Shown here piece after piece: positions 1 to 9,166 of a stretch of DNA of 53,721 nucleotides. This DNA comes from Perkinsus olseni (Eukaryota > Perkinsozoa > Perkinsida). The DNA lies in the NCBI GenBank assembly GCA_013115125.1, contig JABANN010000200.1:1-53721 (forward strand). Reading direction: 5' to 3'. The position numbers were made by a program, and so were the translations under genes. The notes beneath the pieces were generated by a model. That model was given only the letters and a program-made list of their open reading frames with translations, was not told the origin of the DNA and ran no database searches. The number at the start of each line of letters is the position of its first letter. Within the stretch, counting starts at the first letter, position 1.

Positions 1-260
1 ATCCCGAGATTCCATCATATGAGTCATATATAAGCATAAATGTCATTTGCATATCAAACTGGCACACACAGTAATATGGTGGCCTGTGTTGGGCTGATGC
101 TGCCTGCGATTCCAACGATCGGTATTGAAGCACCACGATCGACAGCATTTGCAACGGAGCAATCAAATTAGGATCTCGCACCCAGCTGCCCCCTCCAGTC
201 CAATTTCGCGAAGGTGTGACGCAACAACAAGTTGCGGCATTAAACATCATGATACGAAGG

Positions 261-1496
261 TCATTCATTCTCGAGTAGAGCTATCTTATGCTCGGTGTAA
301 TCGACATGAATGCTGTACGCTCTGAAGAACGGCGTACCAAGGAATGCACCTGTGAGATTCCCATCGCCCCGGTGCATATTGAGAATGACCTCGCCGTCTT
401 GGGGATCTCCACAATAGTGTTCTGGGTGTATCTTAATTGGAATAGAGTTCAGCTCTTCGCCAAGTCGGAATCCCAGCACTGGTAGGCAATCAAACGCCTC
501 TTCGTCAAGATGCAGGAGCCCGTTATCATCCACACTGGATATCTCGTCTATTCCCCGCTTCTCTGTATGATGATTCTTTCTCCACGTCATCAGTAGTTTT
601 CTCTTGATGTCTCCAAGTAGGTCGACTTGAGGTAGATAGATGCCACTAGCCCCCGTATCGAGGATGGCGTGAAATGATTGTGGATTTCGGGTAAAGGGTC
701 CTTCCTTCGTCAAAAGTTTTCCCCTTGAATCGAACAACTTCAGAGACGAGACGAAAACAGCAGCGAACGCACGATGTGCATCGGGGTGGATTATAAATTT
801 CGGGAATATGTATTTGGCCGCGCCAGCGCTATCCACCGCTCCACCAATCGTCAATCGGCCAGACACGAAAGAAGAATCCCGGCTAGTCTTCGTATCAAAG
901 GTGTATGACAAGCGCTCAGTGAGATTTAGCCGCATAAGGGACCCGATCGAGCTTTCTGCGTTCGATGGCAAGTCTGCGATATATCCATTTGGAGGCAACA
1001 TTGATATCCCGAAAAGTCCTTTGGGTCTATCTCTCCACTGAAGTCCTATACATACCATGAAGGGAAAACCAGAGACTTTCTGGCCGCCAAGGGCAATCTT
1101 ACCGTAACGTGTTATACACCGGAGAACAGTACCGTCGGCGAATTGCGATTCATACCAAGAATCCTCGTCTTCGAAGTCTTCGAAGTCGCAAGGCTCTTCC
1201 TCGGGACAGAAGTAGCATCCGTGGTGGCGCTTCTCGCACCCGCCCTCCCCGAATGTTTCTTCGTACCAGTCCCCATCCAGCAGCATGGTCCACCAGGCAC
1301 CAGAGTCAACAAGTAGGCGTACCGCTTGACCGTCAATTTTAACTTTGACGAAGCCTTTTCTCACTCGCATAGCCAAAGTTTTGCTCGAGGTGCCGGGAAC
1401 AAGCGTCGCGGTTCGGGAGAAGGCATTCAATGTCAGCACCAGTATCATCACAGCGAAGAGCTTCCGCATTGCCGTGAGTGAGTGTGAGGAGGACAT
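261..1496 (-). CDS. secreted pepsin-like aspartic protease (family A1), copy A
   Basis: Single-exon reading frame of 411 residues. The first catalytic motif is V-D-S-G at about residue 64 and the second I-L-D-T-G-A-S-G at about residue 280, the two-aspartate layout of pepsin-like enzymes. S-Q-F-A-D-G-T near residue 118 sits where the flap should be, and G-L-F-G-I-S and F-L-G-T-P-F-F-R-A-Y are typical A1 landmarks. A hydrophobic signal peptide begins at an internal Met (residue 10, about position 1469), M-R-K-L-F-A-V-M-I-L-V-L, which I favour as the true start. A cysteine cluster C-x6-C-x2-C-x5-C (residues 87-103) between the first Asp and the flap is shared with the neighbouring paralogue. 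No propeptide is obvious. The enzyme is probably secreted or lysosomal; its substrate is unknown. Confidence 0.88.
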   Translation of the reverse strand: MSSSHSLTAMRKLFAVMILVLTLNAFSRTATLVPGTSSKTLAMRVRKGFVKVKIDGQAVRLLVDSGAWWTMLLDGDWYEETFGEGGCEKRHHGCYFCPEEEPCDFEDFEDEDSWYESQFADGTVLRCITRYGKIALGGQKVSGFPFMVCIGLQWRDRPKGLFGISMLPPNGYIADLPSNAESSIGSLMRLNLTERLSYTFDTKTSRDSSFVSGRLTIGGAVDSAGAAKYIFPKFIIHPDAHRAFAAVFVSSLKLFDSRGKLLTKEGPFTRNPQSFHAILDTGASGIYLPQVDLLGDIKRKLLMTWRKNHHTEKRGIDEISSVDDNGLLHLDEEAFDCLPVLGFRLGEELNSIPIKIHPEHYCGDPQDGEVILNMHRGDGNLTGAFLGTPFFRAYSIHVDYTEHKIALLENE

Positions 1497-2307
1497 TCTG
1501 CTTGGAAGTTCGGATGACCTGATTCCAAGCCTTAGAATCTAAGAAGGATGCAATAAAAGGTATGGTTTTTATCCAGTGCATAAACCGGTAGTGACTCCTG
1601 CACGCCTGGATGGCTGGCCATACTTCACAGTATTCGTAAGGGTCCCACGTCGAATGCACATTGAAAGGCCCCAAAACGAGAGGACCACTATTAGCATTTC
1701 ATACTCATCTGTCTCGTCTCAGTCGAGGTGTCTCGTCTTGGTACCTGAGTAAATGTGGGCGAGCGCGCAGACCCGAGTGAACACACTTGTAGAATCGTTC
1801 GAGACGAGACGTTCCCGTCAAATATGCGTCTGCGCGCACCCTCGTCAGTTATATGATTTCAAAAGGGGGCCATCTCTACCGTGTGCTGGTGGATTCTTCG
1901 TCCTCTTCGACCGAAGCGCTAACTGCGGCGTTATGATGGCAACGAGATACTGAACAAACAAATGCACCACGTACGGGTACCCGGGCCAGTATCACGAAGT
2001 TACTGTCTGCTCCTCGGCTTCGGCCAGAGAGTCTCTGGCAGAGACCCCCGACTCGCTTTGGATCTCGATCTTTTGATATCGATCTGATAGCCTTACTTAT
2101 GGCAGAAGGTCTTCTGCGGATACATAACAGACGAGCGGACTGATTGAGTTTTTTGATCCAGTTAAGATCTATCATCGCGACGCTGCCGGCCGGCGTCGTC
2201 GAACGTCGTTGCATCTTTATCCTGTTCTCTTCGTCCGCAGACTGTAACGCAACACTGAGTAGTGACTTCATACATCATACACAATAAAATTGCAACATGC
2301 AGAAGTG
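1497..2307. other. intergenic region between the two protease genes
   Basis: No convincing gene. A 131-codon minus-strand frame (1876-2271) is basic, lacks a signal peptide and has no recognisable motif. Around 1710-1810 there are short imperfect GTCTCGTC-type direct repeats. Promoter sequence for copy A is expected just above 1496, but no clear element was seen. Confidence 0.4.
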
Positions 2308-3474
2308 TCAATTTTCGAGCAGAGCTATCTTATGCTCGGTGTAATCGACATGTATACTGTACGCTCTGAAGAACGGCGTACCCAGTATTCCCTTTCCTTC
2401 ATTCACATAGAGGCCCGTTTGCCCCTCCTGAGGATCCCCGCAGTAATGCTTCGGATGTATCTTAATGGGGATAGAATTGGGGTCGTCGCCCAATCGGAGC
2501 CTTATCACCGGCAAGCTTTCGAAAGCTTTCTCCTCAATATGCAAAAAACCGTTATCGTCTCTCCAATACATATCCGCTATTCGCTCAGCTTTATAACCCT
2601 TGTTCCTCAATTCGCCACGGAGCTCTCTCTCGATCTTCTGTAGTAGATCTTCTGCCAGATCTTCTGTTCCATCAATGATGGAGAGGAATGAGTGGGGATT
2701 CGAGCTGGAAAAACCTCCCCACTTTGTGAGGTTCCCATCTGCATTAATGAGCCTCACTGAGGATACCCATGCCGCAGCATATGCTCGACGTGCCCGTGGA
2801 CTGACCACGAAATTCGGAAACACCGTATTGATCGTTTTAAACTTAGCCAGCGGTTCACCAATTATTAGTTGACCAGAGACGAAGTCGGACACCCGGCTCG
2901 TACTTGCTTGGATGGTGTATGACAGGCGCCCAATGAGGTTGTGGTGCATAAGGGATCCCATTACGTTTTCCTCGCTGAGTACCCCGATTGGCAGCATCGA
3001 CTGTGGAGGTAGCATCGCTATCCCAAACAGCCCCATCGTCTTCGAACCTTGGCTCCCGGAAACACCTCGGAAAACCCTGAAGGGGAAATCAGTGATTTCC
3101 TGGTCGCCCAATACCAGTTTTGCAGATCGCCTTATGCTGTCGACAATCTGTGATCCGAACCCCAGTCGGTCCACCGTTTCTTTCCTTCGGAAGGTGCAGG
3201 GATTTTTCTTCGGACACTTGTAGCACCCTATCCGGTCCTTCTCGCACGCGCCCTTGCCGAAGGTTTTCTCGTACCACTTGCCGTCTACCACCTTTAGGCC
3301 CCAATAGCCAGAATCCACGAGCAGGTCTACGTCTTGGCCGCCGATATTGACTCTGACGAAATCTTCTCTTATCGGAATTGTCATAGTTTTGGCGGCGGCT
3401 GATACTATCTCCGCGTCTACGCTCAGCACGTGCTGCGTCACTCCGAGCAACATCGGAGCGAAAACTCTGCGCAT
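2308..3474 (-). CDS. aspartic protease paralogue lacking the second catalytic motif, copy B
   Basis: Intact 388-residue single-exon frame, paralogous to copy A along its whole length. It shares the V-D-S-G motif (Asp about residue 54), the C-x6-C-x2-C-x5-C loop, G-L-F-G-I-A-M-L-P-P and the C-terminal F-L-G-T-P-F-F-R-A-Y-S-I-H-V-D-Y block. Where copy A has I-L-D-T-G-A-S-G-I-Y-L-P, this copy reads I-I-D-G-T-E-D-L (about residues 265-272), with some four residues fewer. The canonical D-T/S-G triad of the second lobe is therefore absent. The N terminus M-R-R-V-F-A-P-M-L-L-G-V looks like a weak signal peptide. A pepsin-like enzyme needs both aspartates, so I infer a catalytically impaired pseudo-enzyme, perhaps binding peptides or regulating copy A. 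The absence of internal stops argues against simple decay. Confidence 0.82.
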   Translation of the reverse strand: MRRVFAPMLLGVTQHVLSVDAEIVSAAAKTMTIPIREDFVRVNIGGQDVDLLVDSGYWGLKVVDGKWYEKTFGKGACEKDRIGCYKCPKKNPCTFRRKETVDRLGFGSQIVDSIRRSAKLVLGDQEITDFPFRVFRGVSGSQGSKTMGLFGIAMLPPQSMLPIGVLSEENVMGSLMHHNLIGRLSYTIQASTSRVSDFVSGQLIIGEPLAKFKTINTVFPNFVVSPRARRAYAAAWVSSVRLINADGNLTKWGGFSSSNPHSFLSIIDGTEDLAEDLLQKIERELRGELRNKGYKAERIADMYWRDDNGFLHIEEKAFESLPVIRLRLGDDPNSIPIKIHPKHYCGDPQEGQTGLYVNEGKGILGTPFFRAYSIHVDYTEHKIALLEN

Positions 3475-5379
3475 TGGGTGGCGGGATAACTAACGAGGGA
3501 TGAAATTGCAGATTATCAACATGTTCGATTGGGAATGTTTGATCTACGGGGTGACGCGTGTCGTTCCTAAAAGCTTTGCGAACTCGCAGTACTCGAAGAG
3601 CTCACGAATTCGATAAGCGCCGTAGATCAACGAGACTGGTTCTCTGGAATTTTCCTGTCTCGTCTCTCATCTTGCTGAGGGATTGCGAGGGAGAGCAAGA
3701 AAGCAAGTGATCTCTCTCTGCATGATAGTGCAGGCAGAATTCGCCGCGGTTATCTAGGCGCATCCCGAATGGACCGACGATTTGCTGGTAACTGATCGGA
3801 AATTTCTGGCGCCTTGCCCACACGAGTCCCGTGACGGGCGAGTCGATTAGATAAATAATTTATCATAACTTCAATCGCTGTCATTGCCGCTTGGCGTATA
3901 TTCCGAACCTGTAATTTGGAGAAGTTGCTTCCCGCAGTATTCCGCGGGCAGTATCAGACTGCCATTATGGATCACCGCCGGTGACTCACCGAATAGCCCC
4001 AAGTTGCTTATGTTGTCAGCTTTCGTCGTGGAATGTAGCTTCTACTTGTTGTGTTGTTTATTTCAGTTCACGACGTATGAAGAGAGCCTTCATCCTTAAC
4101 GCCTAGTGTGCCCTCTTTGTGCGAGGTTGACCAGTGTGTGCTAGTCTGATCGATGCAGATCATTGTACCGGCCTGGCGAAGTCCAAAACAAAGTGTCAGT
4201 GCCGTGCTCCTGGGTGTCCCTTCAGGAGGTAGAAATTTGGCACCTATCCCGATTCATTGCTCGATTCACCCGTCACTCGGATGCTCCCATTAAATTACAG
4301 CGGCTGCAATTCTTAATCTCTTTCGGGGGAGTTGCGTCATTGATGAGCGTCCCCAATTTACGACCGCCGGAGAATGCTTAGACGAACGGTGGATGAATGG
4401 CAACACTAGTACGAACACTCGGGATGGATTGTCCGCCCGTTCCACCAGTTTTACAACGACTTTTCCTTTGTTCCCCGTCATGTTCCAGGCAGATTGGTAT
4501 GGCGGCTATTATACGCCCCCTGCAATTCTCCAACTGAGCTCATGTAGTTGCGTAACAGAGGCTGGTGCAGTGTTTATAGTCCCGTGGTCAATGATCTCTG
4601 TTCGTAAGTTTTCATGGTTTGGTCGAAAGGAATGAACAGTTTACCATAGCCAGCGGGGTGGAGGCCCGATGATTCGAGTTCAGGAGTTGTGAAGCGGCAG
4701 GCGGATTATATCGTCAACTTGAGCTTTCCGGAGTGTTCCTTACACAATCGTCGTCGTAATTCTTGCAAAGTGGGAGTTATCAAAATACCCTATGGTTTTG
4801 GGTAGCCGTCAATCTCGCAGTGTTTATGTTCTTGTCGATTTTTTCGACACTGCAAAGGCTCATGTCATCCGCTGTTTCTTCTGGGCCGGAATGCATACCG
4901 GAGTGCCACGCAGGTGAATTTTATTTTGATCGGTTTCAGTGTTGTCTGAACTGTCCATTCCAGAGTCGGAAGTGTGTGGACACGAAGTTACCTGGGAGTC
5001 CGTGGACGCCGCTCCTCCTCACGACTTGCGAACCTTCATGGCCGCAAACGCCCAACGGTGAGACTCTGGGTGAGAATAAAAGTATGCCACTTACCAAGGC
5101 TTGAGACGCCGGCTTCGCGCACGTAGTGTCATGCTACATTGTCATTCTCGTGTGTTGGGGAATGGCACTTACGCAAGTTCGGAGTCCATGAACTTCGGAA
5201 ATAATCCCGAGCTCTATTCGAGATGCTCTAGCATCTCGCCTTGTGTGAGTCATTCAAGCCTTGGTATCGCCCTTGTTGTCTTTCACGCGATGGGTTGTAA
5301 TACAACCCGAAAATTCAGGATACAACCGTTGTATCTTGAATTTTCGACGGCTGTTGGACTTGCCAGCGACACGAGAACC
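3475..5379. other. region without a confident gene
   Basis: Several 60-110 codon open frames lie on both strands (for example 3884-4099, 4163-4381, 4393-4635 and 4763-5104, all plus), but none shows a family motif or a consistent chain of splice sites. The 4763-5104 frame has a hydrophobic stretch followed by cysteines (C-x3-C, C-C-x2-C) and could be an exon of a small secreted protein. I could not join it to neighbours with confidence. Confidence 0.35.
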
Positions 5380-5403
5380 ATGAAAATTATGCCAGCATGG
5401 AGT

Positions 5404-6090
5404 TTGAAAATCGTGTCGTTTGGGGGCCATCGATGAGGGAAATCCAGCCAGCAAGTCGCAAGTAGGCAGTTGAAGTGAAGTTCAAGCCTCTCCCGCTCGA
5501 GGCTTCAGGGTCGTCAACGGGCTGCACTCTTCAACAGTAGGTACGAACGACTGAAGGAAGTCGCTTCGGCACCCGCGGAGGAAAGGCCGCTGAGAGGCGA
5601 CTGCGAGGAGTACTCAGATCCAGCTGAGCGACAGGACGCTGAATTTGTCATGCTGTATAGTGTTTGTAAGCAGTACCCGGGAATGATTGCACTGACTCTG
5701 GTGCGAATAGGACGGATCATCTAGAAACGTTCTCAGTGGTATGATCGCAATTTTCTACTGCAACAGTGGGGACCTTCGGTCCTCCAGTCAGAGCGCATCA
5801 GAGTGTAGTATTAGGATGCAGGTCGCGATATGGTCAATCAAGCCTAGTACAGTATTACTAGAGAACAGTGTGCCTGCAGGAGCACAACTACCACTATGGA
5901 CTTCCCTGTCTGACAGGCGCCTGTCGTCTCGAATGGTATGAGGCGTCCTTGGAAGCTGCCTGTGTGGCGGCGGAGATCGACCCCACCAACCCCAAGCCGC
6001 TCGCTATGAGGATCTACCTCAGGGTCATGCACTTGAAACAGTGGGTTGAGGCGGGCCAGGGCTCATTGTCACTCTAAGCACATTGGTCGG
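5404..6090 (+). CDS. unidentified multi-exon gene with a TPR-like segment
   Basis: Three stretches look coding. A possible start at about 5404 (M-E-F-E-N-R-V-V-W-G-P-S) runs to a donor GTAGGC near 5461. A hydrophilic exon of about 5508-5660 contains R-Y-E-R-L-K-E-V-A-S-A-P-A-E-E-R. A third, about 5935-6045, contains Y-E-A-S-L-E-A-A-C-V-A-A-E-I-D-P-T-N-P-K, which resembles one TPR helix pair with the usual D-P-x-N-x-x turn. The exons need splicing that I cannot close fully. They may be a small separate gene or the 5' part of the WD40 gene that follows; that family normally has no TPR, so I favour a separate gene. Confidence 0.4.
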
Positions 6091-6261
6091 GTCTTGCAGA
6101 GGCTAGGGCCGCGATGCCGTCTCCTTGCTAGAAAGCCATCAGAAAATCATAGGCGAAGCCCTCGTAATTAGCTACTTACATCGCTACAACCGAGGCCATC
6201 ATTTCGTCCCGGCCTTGCGCAGTCTCAGTCCGCGAGGTGCTGGAAACTGTGCTTTTGTGGT

Positions 6262-8616
6262 ATGCGGTATCTCAGACCTTACCTCTCGGAGCTGAGGGCG
6301 GATGCTGAAAGGCTCGATCGATTACGGGAGAGGGAGCGGAGTTCCTTCGCGATCACCAAGACCATCGTGCTGGATCCTGACTGGCAGAAGTTTATGAAAG
6401 TGGACAGGGTCGATGCCGCCGCTCTGTCGCCCTTCCGTGGCTGTCAGGCCCTCAACAAGTACCTCCCCATGAGCTACAGGATGCGACCTGAACACGAGTC
6501 TGCACACTACTTGGAGCAAGCGAAGTCCCGAAGGAGTGGTATCACTAGTACTCCCGCCTCGAAGCCCGGCTCATCTCTTCTGTCATTTCAGACGACGCGT
6601 CGGTCTATAACCGTGCTAATCGTAGTGCTTACCACTTGTCGATCGACCGCAAGTACCGCACTTTATCGCGGACGGGTGGGAGGCCAGCTCCCTATCAGCT
6701 CACTGGCTTCTTGTGGCGGAATAAGAAGACTGTACATGCGACTGGGCATGTAAGGCCCTCCTGGTATCTTCGGTCACGACGTCGTTGTCAGTCTTGTGCC
6801 AGCGAATGTCCGTACGACATCATCATGTCACCATCTGGCAACAGGCTCTTCGTGTCTGGCCGAGACGCTTGCGTCCACGTGTAAGCGACGATCGTACTCC
6901 TAAGCTCGTCACGCTTCCGGTGACCCAGATTCGACTCATCTGATTTGGAGCGGACTCGTGGCGGATCGGAAGACGCCGCCCTTAAGCTGAAAGAAAAGAA
7001 AATCTTCTACCAGAGCCATGTCCGATGGACTATCACCGATATTGACGTAATTTCGTGGCGCAGCGGTCATTGTGTACGCGTCTGTGCAGCATCACCCCTC
7101 TCGGGCCTCCATCCTCACCTCGTCGATAAGTCCGGTCCTTAACTTTACCGCTAACTATGAGACAGAAGAGACCAGAAGCAAGTCTCTGATACTGGATGAT
7201 ACTAGGTAGGACTGCCCGACGGCTGCGCGGCGGTGCTCATCGTGCATCCCTTCAGAATCGGTGTGTGGTCGGTGAGGTTCGTTGGCGACTGGCAAGCAGC
7301 AGCAGGCTCTATGGTAGGTCACGGGAAGTGGTGTACACAAATCCTAGTCGATTCGAAGACCCGTACGTGATTGAGAATGCGTCATAATAGGCTGTTGGTC
7401 CGAGCTATAGCATATTCTTCATATGCCGGTGGCGGCCCTGGGAAAGTGATGACACTAGTGAGGACACGAATTCTCATAAGAGGAGAGTGACTAACACCGT
7501 ACCGCTCAATTGAGGCGGGAGGTCCTCGGTCTTATCTCGCACCACATCAGGAGCACTGTCAGGTCGGTGGCGTCCACCTGTACGACATCCTCAGAGAGAT
7601 GACATACTGCACTGCCTACAGCCACAACAGGGCCGATGTCAACGCTCTCTGCACTCCGCACGTCGAGTGGGAATACCCAAGGGAAGTATCTTTCAATGGT
7701 GCCCTGCTCAGTTGTGGTCAGAGGACGCTGCTTTTCTCGGGCGGAGACGACGGTACGATTAACATGTGGGACACCAGAAGCATGCGGAGGCCTGCTGGGG
7801 TGAGCTCCTTTTCCTGGCTATTAGGAGATTCCGAAGGGGTCCCTTGCAGGTGCTGGTTGGACATACGGATGGTATTTGCAGTCTCCATATGACGGACGCT
7901 AGCTGGCATTACCTCTGCTCCAATGCCAAGGACCAGAAGGTTAAACTGTGGGACCTGCGGACAGGTAAGCTTACCGGAGAATCCGAGAATCGCTGGGAAT
8001 CTCCGTGCGTCTTGTAATCATCCCTACCACCTCAGCGCCGGTCAACATAGTTGACTACCACGCCAAGCACCAGACAGCGCCGTGCACGCCGGCTTGGGAC
8101 TACCGTAGCCACCCTTACCCGGGCAACCCTCTCCTGGACTGCTACTCTCATCCACACGATAAGTATCGACAGCCCCAGGTCCTTTAAGATGATACCGAGA
8201 TGCGTCTTAGGTCGCTTTATACATTTATTGGTCACAAAGTTCATCGCACGCTGATCCGCGCTCGGATGTCTCCTATGCGAACGACGGGAGGCCGGTAATC
8301 CGTCGGTGGACTACTTTTGTGGCGCAGTGACGATTTCTGTTGGCAGCTACATCCTTTCTGGCAGCGCCAATGGTGTCATGCACCTCTGGGATCTACAGAA
8401 CCCTTCCCCCTTCGGCAAATCGTGAGCATTGATCAGCGGCAGCGGCGGCTTTGCTGAGTGCTTCTCAGGTTCCGAGCGATCGGGGCCCGAGTCCTCGACG
8501 GTGAGACAGAGGTTGATGACAACGACAGTGTGGGTAGCGACGACTGGTATGAGCGGAGGCACACGACCCGAGCAGGTGGTCTAACGAGTCTCAGATATCG
8601 ACCCTCTGTCCAGTAG
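6262..8616 (+). CDS. DCAF11: WD40 protein of the DCAF11 / LEC14B type
   Basis: Multi-exon gene whose pieces follow the order of DCAF11/LEC14B proteins. In order there are a basic N-terminal exon (6262-6530), M-S-P-S-G-N-R-L-F-V-S-G-R-D (6828-6880), W-T-I-T-D-I-D-V-I-S-W (7027-7060), F-R-I-G-V-W-S-V-R-F-V-G-D-W (7252-7300), H-N-R-A-D-V-N-A-L followed by L-F-S-G-G-D-D-G-T-I-N-M-W-D (7620-7790), L-V-G-H-T-D-G-I-C-S-L and S-N-A-K-D-Q-K-V-K-L-W-D-L-R-T-G (7850-7970), and L-S-G-S-A-N-G-V-M-H-L-W-D-L (8355-8400). The last intron is 8422-8468 and the stop TAG is at 8614-8616. In animals and plants these proteins are substrate receptors of CUL4-DDB1 ubiquitin ligases. That role is inferred here. The first exon and true start are uncertain. 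Confidence 0.75.
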
Positions 8617-9166
8617 ATTCATTGTGAGGCTCAGAATCGAATTAATTTTTGCGCATAGGATGCGGTTCCAGAATAGATTCTGAGGTCAAGAATAGGGTTA
8701 TTGAGCGACCCTTGAGTCCTGTCGCAGAGCCATCTGCCATCGTTCTCCAGGCGAACGACTTGTCTTAGTTACCTGGCACCCAACACTTCCAGCGGCACTG
8801 TACGCCCCTTGGGATCTTAAGGTCCGCATGCTGTCTGCATGGTTATGAGCAGCAGCCGCTGGACAGTATAAGAGAAAATTCTGGATCGATTTTCGAAGTT
8901 GACTTTTTCATCACCACTCCTTGCTGGTTCTACTTGCGTTGGTCAATACTAGTCCTCCAATAGAGGACCTCCAATAGAATGCCGAGGCTTCTGTGTCTCC
9001 AGGCAGCCTCGATGGGCTTGTGTTCCGCCCGAAAGGGTTAGTTGGAACAAGTCCTTGTCAATTGAGGCGAGGTTGCTGCTCACAGTGTTAGAGGAAAAGG
9101 AGTGCTCCAGTGCGATCAAAGTTGGGCACCGCGATCCTAGCCAATCTTCATAATTCCATCGTCCAG
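8617..9166. other. intergenic region
   Basis: No coding signal or RNA gene recognised between the WD40 gene stop and the next start at 9167. A short direct repeat, TCCAATAGAGGACC followed by TCCAATAGAATGCC, lies near 8956-8985. Confidence 0.4.

Noticed and set aside
1876-2271. 131-codon minus-strand frame between the protease genes
   Set aside because: No motif, leader or paralogue; composition looks noncoding.
8032-8254. Long frames antisense or out of phase to the WD40 gene and to other genes
   Set aside because: They mirror conserved exons on the true strand and have no motifs of their own.
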